From Oceanobacillus neutriphilus (GTDB lineage Bacteria; Bacillota; Bacilli; Bacillales; Amphibacillaceae), in assembly GCF_014645515.1 (NCBI RefSeq), contig NZ_BMLW01000005.1, positions 266,714 to 330,713 on the forward strand: a stretch of DNA of 64,000 nt. The letters are read 5' to 3'. The notes under the pieces are model-generated. The model was given only the letters and a program-made list of their open reading frames with translations. It was not told the origin of the DNA and did no database searches. How positions within the stretch are numbered: position 1 is the first letter of the stretch; each line of letters opens with the position of its first letter. The position numbers were made by a program, and so were the translations under genes. This document shows, one piece after another, positions 9,771 through 19,054 of the stretch.

Positions 9771-10817
9771 ATGATTATAGGAGCTAATTTTAAAAGGCTT
9801 TTCAAGCATCCGCTTTTTTTATCCGGTTTTCTGTTTATATTTTTATTACTGGCAGCCAGTTTTAGTCATGCCATATTTTTTCATGGAGTGATACCAGTTA
9901 CTAATTCCTTAAAAGACAGTGAAGGATTGATAACATCCTTTGGTCCATTTGGCCCTCTGGAAGTACCTCCACTTGGTACAGATGAAGTAGGAAGGCATAT
10001 TTTTGTTATATTAATACAAGGCGCCAAATATACAATCGGCATTTCTATCCTTGTAGCTGGATTACGGATAATTATTTCAGGTATGATTGGTTTTCTGTTT
10101 GAAAATTACTTTTCAAAGCTGAATCAGTACGTCAGCGGCTTAGTAAATGGTTTTTATTTTATCCCGGCGGCGCTTATTTGTTATTTTCTTTTGGTTGATG
10201 TTATTTTCACTTCGCACGGTGAAGTAGATGGGTATACTATATTACAAAAAATGATTTTCCAACTTTTTGTATTAACTATCGTGGCCATACCAACTAACTC
10301 CTTATTGATCGGAAATCAGATCCATCAAATTTATACATTGGAATTCATTCAATCAGCAAAAACACTTGGAGGGGGCCGGCTGCATATTCTTAAGAAACAT
10401 ATCATTCCATATATATTTCCCCAGTTACTTATTCAGTTCACCCAGGAAACAATCAAGGTATTGGTATTATTAATACATCTTGGATTTTTTCATTTATTAT
10501 TTGGCGGGACAACGGAGCAAGAGCTTGATGAATCGCAAAATGCATATATTTCTATATCCAGTGAATGGTCTGGCATGATTGGGAATGCATTTACGCACTT
10601 AACCGGCTGGTCTTGGATGTTTTTTAGTGTGACCATTTTCTTCACCCTTGTCATTCTTGCTTTCAATTTAATGACAAAGGGAATGGAAGATGTTTTTCTT
10701 GTGGATAGATATAAGAGTGGAAAAGACAGGAAGAAACGGCAAAAGAAGATAACATTTGTAGGAAAACGGGAAGATTCTTCATTTGAGTTCATACAGGATT
10801 CGGAGAAGCAGGCGTGA
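9771..10817 (+). CDS. ABC transporter permease, DppC/OppC type
   Basis: A 348-residue membrane protein. The N-terminal helix, periplasmic loop with PPLGTDEVGRHIF (the conserved L-G-T-D-x-x-G-R segment of DppC/OppC) and the loop SAKTLGGGRLHILKKHIIPYI (EAA-like) identify the family. It uses GGAGG, 8 nt before the ATG, located over the end of the preceding permease gene, so translation is probably coupled. No ATPase or extracellular binding protein gene follows, so the pair must borrow ATPases from elsewhere or be incomplete. The C-terminus has a basic extension (KSGKDRKKRQKK). Confidence 0.8.
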   Translation: MIIGANFKRLFKHPLFLSGFLFIFLLLAASFSHAIFFHGVIPVTNSLKDSEGLITSFGPFGPLEVPPLGTDEVGRHIFVILIQGAKYTIGISILVAGLRIIISGMIGFLFENYFSKLNQYVSGLVNGFYFIPAALICYFLLVDVIFTSHGEVDGYTILQKMIFQLFVLTIVAIPTNSLLIGNQIHQIYTLEFIQSAKTLGGGRLHILKKHIIPYIFPQLLIQFTQETIKVLVLLIHLGFFHLLFGGTTEQELDESQNAYISISSEWSGMIGNAFTHLTGWSWMFFSVTIFFTLVILAFNLMTKGMEDVFLVDRYKSGKDRKKRQKKITFVGKREDSSFEFIQDSEKQA

Positions 10818-11092
10818 GAGAGCTTTGAAAGTATTATGCAGAAAAAGGATGGTTTGTCAGAAAACAGCCAAGTTCTTTTTCAGTTGAAATAATAGAATAT
10901 AATCAAAGCTGCACCTCAAACATACTTCTCCCATACCAGATTGCCAAACACTGTCACGTACTCCTGCTCAAAATATTGCTATAACCCAGTTAACCGGATT
11001 TTCCATAAGTATCTGTTCTTGTTGCTAAATCTGCATAAATAATCTGTCACAAAATATATGGAGTAACATCCGGTTCATTTTTTTAATAGCGT

Positions 11093-11695
11093 TTACTTGA
11101 TAAATTCAGCTTTAAGTAAATAAGTAAACTCATATTCTTCAAGCTCATTCATATGGCCCGCAGCATCTTCATAAAAATCTGTTGTAAGTGACTGTATACC
11201 ATTTTCATCCTGGGAATAGCTAATACTTGCTAATACTACTTCGCCGTTATCTACAGCTATCTTTTCTGGAATACTCCCCGATACAATCGACACATTCTCT
11301 AAATCTGTTACATTGGAATCCGAACCATGTATAGAAGATACGCCACCATCTACAGCAATTCCAACATTAAAGCTATTATTGTTTTCACTATCATTTTCTG
11401 AAAGTGTAAAAATAATAGAACCCTTTTGCTCAGCCTGTGTTGTCATATACCCTAATTTGTCATCAATCAAATTACCTGCTTCATATTTTTCAATCCATAC
11501 AGCAGCTTCTTTATATTCATCATCTATGTTGAAATCAAAAACAAATGATTGCTCTGATGTAATTGAAAGTATAGCGTCTTCCCTTTCTGTTAATTCACTG
11601 ATAGAAATAGTGTTTGCATCGGCCTCATTTTGACCACAGGCAGCTAATGTTAGTATCGTTAATCCTGTTATTAATACCATTAATACTCTTTTCAT
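11093..11695 (-). CDS. Putative lipoprotein of unknown function
   Basis: A 200-residue protein with a typical lipoprotein signal peptide: basic start MKR, hydrophobic core and lipobox LAAC with Cys at position 20. It should be lipid-anchored on the outer face of the membrane. The mature part is acidic and probably beta-rich (SFVFDFNIDDEYKEAAVWIEKYEAG). I do not recognise a named domain. It lies 25 nt downstream of the APH-like kinase gene with its own AGGAG-like site and may belong to the same transcript. Confidence 0.7.
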   Translation of the reverse strand: MKRVLMVLITGLTILTLAACGQNEADANTISISELTEREDAILSITSEQSFVFDFNIDDEYKEAAVWIEKYEAGNLIDDKLGYMTTQAEQKGSIIFTLSENDSENNNSFNVGIAVDGGVSSIHGSDSNVTDLENVSIVSGSIPEKIAVDNGEVVLASISYSQDENGIQSLTTDFYEDAAGHMNELEEYEFTYLLKAEFIK

Positions 11696-11719
11696 TTTTT
11701 CTCCTCTTTCCCAACTAAT

Positions 11720-12793
11720 CTATTCTAAGTCTAGACATAAACTTTCTAACTGTTTTAAACATAATATCAGTCTGTTCTTTATCATTTCTTTATTCCCCAT
11801 TTGCTGTAATGTCTGATAGCTTACATTTTCTTCATTTAAGACTTCAAGATGCTCGTAGGCCTCTAATAAAACCCATAAAGTATATTCGTTCATTATCTGC
11901 TCTATCTGATTTACATCATGATTGGTATAACCTTTTATGAAGCCATCAGCAATTTCACTTAATTTAGCCGCATGTTGACTATAGGAATTATGACGATATC
12001 TCGGAGCATTAGAATAAGCTGGAAGCAGAAATTTATAGCAAAAGACAAAGTAACCGGCATATTTAACATCAAAATCTAATCTTGGCAAAGGGTCAATGAT
12101 AGCAGTGTAATCTGTATTCATTATTATATTTTCCGGTGTTATATCCTGATTTACCAATGCTATTTTTTGCGGATTATTACGTCGTTTTTCAATGATACTG
12201 TCAATCTTCGCTGTAATCCGTTCTACATCAAATTTTAAATGCGATGAAATCAATTTATCTAATATACTTATGTAAAAGTTGTTATCATCTTGCCAAATTC
12301 GTTCAAATTCTTCCTGTATACTTCCTTCAAGTTTTTCCCCATTCCATTTCAATTTACCAAATCCCTTTATATCAGGCGTCTGGTTATGCATTTCCTGAAA
12401 GAAATATCCCGCCTTTTCTCCTGTAAAAAATGCTTCTGTTTGATTTAAACTTTGAATTGTCCCCTTCCCCATAAAGCTTTCGATTGTAAATACCAATGAT
12501 GGATCCAGATAGTAATCAAAATATGATGGGCACAGGTTATCATTACAAGCATTAGCATAATGATAATATATTTTTGTGGATTCATATTCCGTAATCAATT
12601 CACTCTCTTGATATTCTTGCAAATGCCCATAAGCAGTTTTCTTCTTAACTCTTAATGCTAGATCCTCTTCCCCTTGTCTTTCTATCCTGTATACGGTATG
12701 CCAGGAACCTTCGCCAATTTTTGAGATATGTTCTTTTTTTATATTTTCTATTTTTAATTTTTTAAGAGCATTTATAATAGTTTCGTCTATCAT
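11720..12793 (-). CDS. Aminoglycoside/choline kinase-like phosphotransferase (APH family)
   Basis: The kinase-like fold is visible: IGEGSWHTVYRIER resembles the nucleotide loop, LALRVKKK holds the ATP-lysine, and NQDITPENIIM corresponds to the Brenner catalytic loop, in which the usual H-G-D is replaced by N-Q-D but the Asp and Asn are kept. The metal motif is IIDPLPRLDF. Start chosen at ATG 12793 with GAAGGAG 8 nt upstream; a longer in-frame ATG at 12814 lacks a site. The substrate is unknown. Homologues phosphorylate aminoglycosides, homoserine, choline or sugars, so a resistance role should not be assumed. Confidence 0.75.
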   Translation of the reverse strand: MIDETIINALKKLKIENIKKEHISKIGEGSWHTVYRIERQGEEDLALRVKKKTAYGHLQEYQESELITEYESTKIYYHYANACNDNLCPSYFDYYLDPSLVFTIESFMGKGTIQSLNQTEAFFTGEKAGYFFQEMHNQTPDIKGFGKLKWNGEKLEGSIQEEFERIWQDDNNFYISILDKLISSHLKFDVERITAKIDSIIEKRRNNPQKIALVNQDITPENIIMNTDYTAIIDPLPRLDFDVKYAGYFVFCYKFLLPAYSNAPRYRHNSYSQHAAKLSEIADGFIKGYTNHDVNQIEQIMNEYTLWVLLEAYEHLEVLNEENVSYQTLQQMGNKEMIKNRLILCLKQLESLCLDLE

Positions 12794-12824
12794 CACTAAT
12801 TCTCCTTCTTTCATTTACTCAAAA

Positions 12825-13607
12825 TTAAAATTGAATGCTAAATCCATTAAAATAATGAATGCCCGTACCAAATCGCATTAAATCATGCTTTCGTAAATAT
12901 TCCACCGCATTTTTAACCTCATCTAATATTTCGGGAGTAAGTCCAAGGGTATTATGTGCTCCATAAATCATAGAGATGCTATTTATTTGGGTTAGCCTCT
13001 CTAAAGATTTTACTAATTCTACAGGATTAGTTGTTGGATAAAAAGCATATATGGGTGTTTCATCATATAATAAATCGCCAGTGAATAAATAGCCGGTATT
13101 TTTATCAAATATCGCAATATGTCCTGGGGAGTGGCCCGGAGTATGATAGATAATTAACGTTCTATTTCCCAAGTCCACAATATCTCCATCTTTTAATACT
13201 CCTGTCGGCTCACCTTGAAAGGGCTTATATGTATTTGGGTCGAAGCTTTCCGGTACAGGAATGCTAATATCTCTCGCAGTATTTTGTCTAATTTGCTCTA
13301 ACGACAACCCGACAATTCCATGAACGAGCCAGTCTCTTTCAGCCTCATGAACAAACAACCTGTTATATTCCCCATGACTTCCAATATGATCGGAATGAAC
13401 ATGCGTAGTGATAACATCAATCGGCAGGCTGGTAAGCTGGTCTGTAATCCGCTTCATATTATCGATACCTAGACCGGTATCGATTAATGCTGCTTTTGTA
13501 TCTCCAATTAACAAAAAAGAATGTACTTTTTCCCAATGCCCAAGCTCACTGATGGCATATGTTTTTTCATCAATTTCCCGAACTGTAAACCATGGATCGT
13601 TTAACAT
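12825..13607 (-). CDS. MBL-fold metallo-hydrolase
   Basis: A 260-residue metallo-beta-lactamase fold protein with the metal motif THVHSDHIGSH (HxHxDH), a further histidine in HTPGHSPGHIAIF, the Asp in FTGDLLYDE and a late YGAHN histidine. The pattern fits glyoxalase II-like or quorum-quenching-like MBL hydrolases rather than class B beta-lactamases, and there is no signal peptide. It lies about 30 nt upstream of the APH-like kinase gene, probably in one operon. Substrate not inferable. Confidence 0.85.
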   Translation of the reverse strand: MLNDPWFTVREIDEKTYAISELGHWEKVHSFLLIGDTKAALIDTGLGIDNMKRITDQLTSLPIDVITTHVHSDHIGSHGEYNRLFVHEAERDWLVHGIVGLSLEQIRQNTARDISIPVPESFDPNTYKPFQGEPTGVLKDGDIVDLGNRTLIIYHTPGHSPGHIAIFDKNTGYLFTGDLLYDETPIYAFYPTTNPVELVKSLERLTQINSISMIYGAHNTLGLTPEILDEVKNAVEYLRKHDLMRFGTGIHYFNGFSIQF

Positions 13608-13677
13608 AAATCTACCTCCTATTTTTATTTGAATGAAGAAAATTTGATTTGATAATTTATTGTATGTACACCATTCA

Positions 13678-14520
13678 TTACAAAGTCATCTCTACAAACT
13701 CACTAAATTTCTCCTCTTCCTCAATAAAAGGGTTATGATTTGATTTTTCAAAAATAGTTAAATGTGAATGAGAAATAAGTTCTGCCATTTCAATACCAAA
13801 TTCAACAGGACATTGTGCATCATATCTGCCTGCATATATGTAAGTCGGCAGCTTTATATTTTTTAATTGGCTTCGAATATCATAATTTTTCACTTCTACT
13901 TTTCTGAAATAATCAAGATTTTCTCCCACTGTACGCCCACTATTCGGACGTTTCCTTGCTTCTATTAAATTATCTTCTGAATAAAAAGACATTAAATCCC
14001 ATTCATGGCCTAATTTTTGACGCTCCTCCCGCGCAGTATTTGGATTGTTTAATAACTCCATAATCTCAATTATTCTGGAGAAATGCTTATTTTTTGAACA
14101 ATAGATGCAGTTTTTGTGCTCAGCGTATTCTTTACTAGCTGCCGTACAGCCTGCAATAATTTTTGTTAAAGAGTCAGGTGCTTCTATTGCATATTGTAAT
14201 GCCAGCATTCCACCTGTTGAATGTCCGGCAAACGCCCATTTTTTAATATTTAGTGCTGTTCTAATAGCTTCCAAGTCTTTTATAATTTCCTCCATACTAA
14301 GTTGATTTTCATTTTCAGCACTGACAGAATGGCCAGCTCCTCGTGTATTAATTAAGTAAACCTTGTAATGCTTGGCAAAAGGATTAGCTGATAAGCTTCC
14401 ACGCTTATCGAACGCCATATACAAATGTGCAGCAGCTAACGGTTCACCTTGACCAGCAGTAAAATACTCGAAAATCCCTCTTTCTGTTTCTATAAATCCT
14501 TGCTCCCACATATCATGCAT
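13678..14520 (-). CDS. Alpha/beta hydrolase, proline iminopeptidase-like
   Basis: The nucleophile elbow GHSTGG, acid residue in AGRYDAQCP and catalytic histidine in SNHNPF make up the triad of an alpha/beta hydrolase. The strand before the elbow has LINTRGAGHS, the D/N-x-R-G-x-G-x-S pattern of proline iminopeptidase-like enzymes. A cap region of about 90 residues (CIYCSKNKHFSRI onward) precedes the acid residue. At 280 residues it is a full-length enzyme. It is the upstream neighbour of the MBL hydrolase on the same strand. Natural substrate unknown. Confidence 0.85.
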   Translation of the reverse strand: MHDMWEQGFIETERGIFEYFTAGQGEPLAAAHLYMAFDKRGSLSANPFAKHYKVYLINTRGAGHSVSAENENQLSMEEIIKDLEAIRTALNIKKWAFAGHSTGGMLALQYAIEAPDSLTKIIAGCTAASKEYAEHKNCIYCSKNKHFSRIIEIMELLNNPNTAREERQKLGHEWDLMSFYSEDNLIEARKRPNSGRTVGENLDYFRKVEVKNYDIRSQLKNIKLPTYIYAGRYDAQCPVEFGIEMAELISHSHLTIFEKSNHNPFIEEEEKFSEFVEMTL

Positions 14521-14762
14521 TCCTCATCTCTAATCTAGTTTAAAAACAAACCCTGTATTAATCTTACAATAAAGCGCCTGGAAGGAAAACACTTTCAAAA
14601 CAAAGAACTTTCAAGTTTCATCAGCAGGTAGTAAGTTTTGCGGGAATTAGATATATGTTAGCCGGGTCTTCGAAGTTATAGTGATTTACCTTTTTCTACA
14701 GCAAAAAAGCAATGACTTTATTATATTAGAGGTAAAATAAACATATTGAAATACCAGCTTCT

Positions 14763-15365
<603 letters not shown>

Positions 15366-15414
15366 TTAAGTCTGGTTTAATAAGTGTTTGAATTAAAGGT
15401 TAAAGAAGAGAAAA

Positions 15415-15453
15415 AACAGCCAAGAGCCTTAGTGGATAAGGCCCTTGGCTGTT
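15415..15453 (-). terminator. Strong intrinsic terminator
   Basis: AACAGCCAAG pairs with CTTGGCTGTT and GCCTTA with TAAGGC around a GTGGA loop, with one mismatch. The minus-strand side runs into TTTTTT. It would end transcription of the small gene at 15589-15888. Confidence 0.8.
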
Positions 15454-15588
15454 TGATTTTACTTACATTTTTAAATTTTATCAGCTTCTGAGCTTCTGCT
15501 ATTTTTTTGCTTTATTATCTATCCCCTTAAGAAAGATAGATAAAGATAAAATATAAGCATTCATTTTGATATTAGTCTTGAAAAAATA

Positions 15589-15888
15589 TTAAAAGCTCTT
15601 TTTGTTTTTCTCAAAGTATTCTAAAAGCCTATAACCCCTATTTTGTACATCTGGATCAGTAAAAGGCAGGTCAAAGCCGCTTGAACCATCAAAATCCTTG
15701 TAAATCTCATAATCTATTGCTTTTTTAGATTCTTCGGGAAAGTCCACTTGCAGCTGGTATAATTCCATTGCCCATTTATCATAAGTAAAATCATCTATAA
15801 TCGTTCGGTTCAGTTGGTAGTAAAGAAAGGAATGTACTAAAATTTGTCTTCTTCTTCTGCTTATTAACTCTATAATTGACTGATCGAT
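15589..15888 (-). CDS. Small protein resembling the N-terminal domain of NAD-dependent DNA ligase; no standard start codon
   Basis: The minus strand is open for 99 codons from an ATC at 15888 to the TAA at 15589. The reading VHSFLYYQLNRTIIDDFTYDKWAMEL resembles the LigA domain-Ia pattern (H-x-x-YY-x-x-D-x-x-I-x-D-x-x-YD) shared by a group of small hypothetical proteins. A GGGGGG lies 7-8 nt before the ATC, but no in-frame ATG, GTG or TTG lies near it; an ATG at 15894 is in a different frame. It may use ATC/ATT, or a one-base deletion has destroyed the start and it is now a pseudogene. Product function unknown. Confidence 0.45.
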   Translation of the reverse strand: MDQSIIELISRRRRQILVHSFLYYQLNRTIIDDFTYDKWAMELYQLQVDFPEESKKAIDYEIYKDFDGSSGFDLPFTDPDVQNRGYRLLEYFEKNKKSF

Positions 15889-15949
15889 TTATCATCCCCC
15901 CTAAATGAAAATATTTTTCAATAAAAATAGCAATCGCTTATTAGAAATA

Positions 15950-16204
15950 TTATTTAACTAATCTCCAAAAGTCTAATCCATAGTTATGATGCTTAATCAA
16001 AACTTCTAATTCATTAAAAGGTAAGTTTTCTCCTGCTTTAATTTTATAGGTTTTATTATTTATAGGAGAGCCAAAAGAAAACTCTAACTGTTTTTCATTA
16101 AGGTTAAATAGTATTGAATGAACAGTTCCGAAATTTTCTTCAAAATTGTGTAGCGTTATGCCGTTAGGGTACTCCTCCAACATAAAAAGTTTACTTAATC
16201 GCAA
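15950..16204 (-). pseudogene. C-terminal fragment, probably of a linear amide C-N hydrolase
   Basis: An 84-codon ORF starting at a TTG with no ribosome binding site, directly downstream of the LD-carboxypeptidase gene. FGTVHSILFNLNEKQLEFSF followed by GSP resembles the last strands of the acyl-CoA:6-APA acyltransferase/choloylglycine hydrolase-like (Ntn) family, in which the catalytic cysteine lies at the N-terminus, absent here. I read it as the 3' remnant of a deleted gene. The family assignment is by eye and uncertain. Confidence 0.4.
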
Positions 16205-16221
16205 ACTTTGTTTATATCATC

Positions 16222-17220
16222 TCAGTTTAAAGCCAGCCAGTCTTCCATACAAAATACCTTTTTTTGCCCCGCATCTAGTCTCACTTTTTTGCCAATAGCT
16301 AAAGGATGCATTGGATGAGTGTGACATGTATCAAATTCCGCTAAAATAGGTATTTCTATTCCATCCAATTGTTCGATTAATAAATCCAAGGGCTGCTTAC
16401 CTGTTCCCAGGTCATTATATTGTTCATGTTTCCCCAAAATAATTCCTGAAATCTTATCAAAAATGCCTTGAACTTTTAACATCGCAAAGTTTTTTTCAAC
16501 GATGGAAACATCTTTATTACAATCTTCCAATAATAAAATATCTCCTTGTTTAATTATCGGGAAATAAGGAGAACCAATAAATCCGTACATGGCATTCACA
16601 TTACCGCCTATCAATCTTCCTTCAGCAATACCATTTTGACCAGTGACCCATTCATTTTTATATAATTTTTTCTCTGTAGTTTTTTCTTGCCAGTTTACAG
16701 GTTCGTCCGACCAAAAGGCAGGAGTCGGTATCTCATAAGGCGGCTTACTCATTTGCATAAAATATTGTTCAAAATTAAGGTATGTATCATTTACTAAAGG
16801 TTCAAATTCACCAAATGAAGGAATCAAAGCAGGTCCATAATAAGTTGAGATTCCTGTTTTTGCATAAAGTGCAAGTAAGATAGCTGTTACGTCTGAATAT
16901 CCCACTACCAGCTTAGGATTTTTCTGGAATGATTCATAATCAATATACGGCAGCATGCTATTTGAGTTTGTTCCACCAATCGTTGACATGATCATCTTTA
17001 TATTTGGATCTTTTAATAAATTGTTTAATTCTTCTGCGCGCTCTTTAGGTGAGCCCGAACGGTAATAATCCTTTCTTCCTGTTAAATTTCCTTCAACGAG
17101 AGTAAAACCCTTTTCTTCTAAAAAGCACTTAGCCCGTTCAAAGCGCAATTTTGCAGTAACTGTTGCAGGAGAAGATGGGGTAAATATACCAATTCTATCT
17201 CCTTTTTTTAATGGTTCCAT
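16222..17220 (-). CDS. LD-carboxypeptidase / MccF-like peptidase (S66 family)
   Basis: 332 residues with the S66 layout: N-terminal GDRIGIFTPSSPA, the TIGGTNSN loop, nucleophile serine in VVGYSDVTAI, then LEDCNKD with the catalytic Glu region and a C-terminal FDTCHTHPMHPLAIG with the histidine. These cytoplasmic serine peptidases cleave L,D bonds of murein tripeptide-tetrapeptides or, in the MccF branch, inactivate peptide-nucleotide antibiotics such as microcin C. The sequence looks closer to the MccF branch, giving a possible resistance role. An ATG with an upstream GAGG-like site fits the start. Confidence 0.87.
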   Translation of the reverse strand: MEPLKKGDRIGIFTPSSPATVTAKLRFERAKCFLEEKGFTLVEGNLTGRKDYYRSGSPKERAEELNNLLKDPNIKMIMSTIGGTNSNSMLPYIDYESFQKNPKLVVGYSDVTAILLALYAKTGISTYYGPALIPSFGEFEPLVNDTYLNFEQYFMQMSKPPYEIPTPAFWSDEPVNWQEKTTEKKLYKNEWVTGQNGIAEGRLIGGNVNAMYGFIGSPYFPIIKQGDILLLEDCNKDVSIVEKNFAMLKVQGIFDKISGIILGKHEQYNDLGTGKQPLDLLIEQLDGIEIPILAEFDTCHTHPMHPLAIGKKVRLDAGQKKVFCMEDWLALN

Positions 17221-17295
17221 AATAATGCCTCCCAGTATTTTAAAAGATGCTGCCGATAAATCTATTGTAAAAGTAGTAACTTTTGAATGAATCTT

Positions 17296-18012
17296 TTAAT
17301 CTAAATCATAAGGTTGCTCATCCTCTTTCCAAACAACGACTCTTCCCGTTTTATTGTCATTTATAAATCCCATAACCTGTTCGGCAATATCATCAGGGCT
17401 TAATATTTTTTCTGGAATTTCCCTGGAATCCATATTTTCTCTTGTTTTTCTTGATGCAGGAGTGTCTACCCAGCCTGGGCATATTGTATTGATTTTAATA
17501 TCATGTTGAATTAACGTATCTGATATAGAAGTTGTTAATCTGATAATAGCCGCTTTACTGGCTGCATATTTCGGAGAATCATGAGGTTGGCTCCCTACTC
17601 CGGCAAAAGAGGAAATATTAATAATATCCCCGCCGTTTTTCATTTCTTTCATGGAAGATTGTATACCCTGCATAACAGTTTTTAGGTTCAAATCAATAGT
17701 AGTACTCCATATTTCTGTTTCAACGTCTGGAAAGCAAATATCCCCCACACCGCCAGCAGTATTTACAAATACGGAAATAGTACCTAAATCCTTACTAATG
17801 GAATGAATTAACTTTGAAAGTTTCGTTAAATTGGTCACATCACATTCAAAGAAATGAGCTGGGCCAATTTGAGTATTTATTTCATCTCTTGTTTTTTGAC
17901 CAGCATCTTTATCCTTATCTATCAATGATACCTTATAACCTTCTTGCGCTAATCTAACAGCAATCCCTCGCCCAATTCCAGCTGCGCCACCTGTTATAAT
18001 TGCATTTTGCAT
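17296..18012 (-). CDS. Short-chain dehydrogenase/reductase (SDR)
   Basis: A classical SDR of 238 residues: cofactor motif TGGAAGIGRGIA at the N-terminus, NTAGG for the structural NNAG motif, catalytic serine in NISSFAG and YAASKAA with the Tyr and Lys. LIDKD after strand 2 suggests NAD(H) preference. GGGAGG lies upstream of the ATG. It stands 75 nt upstream of the LD-carboxypeptidase gene in the same direction. Substrate unknown. Confidence 0.87.
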   Translation of the reverse strand: MQNAIITGGAAGIGRGIAVRLAQEGYKVSLIDKDKDAGQKTRDEINTQIGPAHFFECDVTNLTKLSKLIHSISKDLGTISVFVNTAGGVGDICFPDVETEIWSTTIDLNLKTVMQGIQSSMKEMKNGGDIINISSFAGVGSQPHDSPKYAASKAAIIRLTTSISDTLIQHDIKINTICPGWVDTPASRKTRENMDSREIPEKILSPDDIAEQVMGFINDNKTGRVVVWKEDEQPYDLD

Positions 18013-18169
18013 AAAAAAACCTCCCTTTTTACTTTTTTAAACTTTTTATACCTTGCGAATATATGAAAGTCTTTTAAAATACTTAAGGTTGATATTAAAT
18101 TCGATTACTATACTTTTTACGAGGTTATTTCTCACCACCTCTTTCTTTAAAGAACCAAACTGTAACTTT

Positions 18170-18824
18170 TTAATTACCTAAAACTTTATCTATAATCACT
18201 TGATTTTTGTGTCCATCCTCTATTGTCGGTAAGTCTTCATCCAATTTATCATCCGATATATATTCATACAACTTCTCTAAAAAAGGATAAAAAGCTGGAT
18301 AGTAAGACCTTGCCTCTGCTGACAGCTGTTGAGAAGTTATTTCTAGATTGGACACATTTATTTTATTAAACTTTTCCTTCGATTTTCCAAAATAAAGCTC
18401 CTTATCATCCGTTAACGTTATTGTTCCTGATTCCCCAAAAATCCTTAAGCTAGCTCCAAATGCGTGATTCACCCCTGATATTAATTGAATGGAAAAAGTG
18501 GAGTTGTCTCTCATTTTACCTTGTATAAAAAAAGCATCATCTGCATCCCTTTGTTCCAATTCCATTTGCGGAAACATGTGTATGTACAAACCCACTGTAA
18601 TCTTCCATTTCATCCTTCACTAACCATCTCAAACAATCAACCATGTGAGTGCCTAATGCTCCAAGCATTCCTCCAAATTTCATTCTGTCACCTAGCCAGC
18701 CTAATTTATTATTTTGCAGATATTGATATCGAGGACTAGAAATATGATATTCAAAGTGAAGAATTTTTCCAATATAATTATTAACGATATATTGTTGAGG
18801 TGAATACTCTAACATGTTCGGCAT
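18170..18824 (-). pseudogene. Truncated, frameshifted Gfo/Idh/MocA-family oxidoreductase
   Basis: Two overlapping ORFs in different frames (18537-18824 and 18170-18613) carry the C-terminal substrate domain of a Gfo/Idh/MocA dehydrogenase: LGALGTHMVDCLRWL, with the conserved GTHxxD around the catalytic histidine, then FGESGTITLTDDKELYFG. The frame changes around 18540-18610 and the N-terminal NAD-binding Rossmann half is missing. This gene is dead. Confidence 0.82.
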
Positions 18825-18942
18825 TAGTCATATAATAGAATTATCAGTATACATTATAATGAAAGTGATATAGCCTATAAAGTAAACATATACTTAATAA
18901 AATCATTTCCCGATTGATATCTTATTTGTCTAATAAAGCAAA

Positions 18943-18982
18943 AAAATCACTACTTGTCTTTTTTGAACAAGCAATGATTTTT
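18943..18982 (-). terminator. Terminator downstream of the amidase gene
   Basis: Hairpin with AAATCA and CTTGT arms pairing with ACAAG and TGATTT; the minus-strand exit is a run of seven T. It lies about 70 nt beyond the amidase stop codon. Confidence 0.7.
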
Positions 18983-19054
18983 TACATGCTTTCCTTCTTG
19001 TTTAAAAATCACCATCAGTTCGCGGAACATAGCTAATATTATAAAAATGAAAAT

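Noticed and set aside
11720..12793. Aminoglycoside resistance gene
   Set aside because: Only the general kinase fold is supported; the catalytic loop is atypical and no known resistance subfamily is recognisable.
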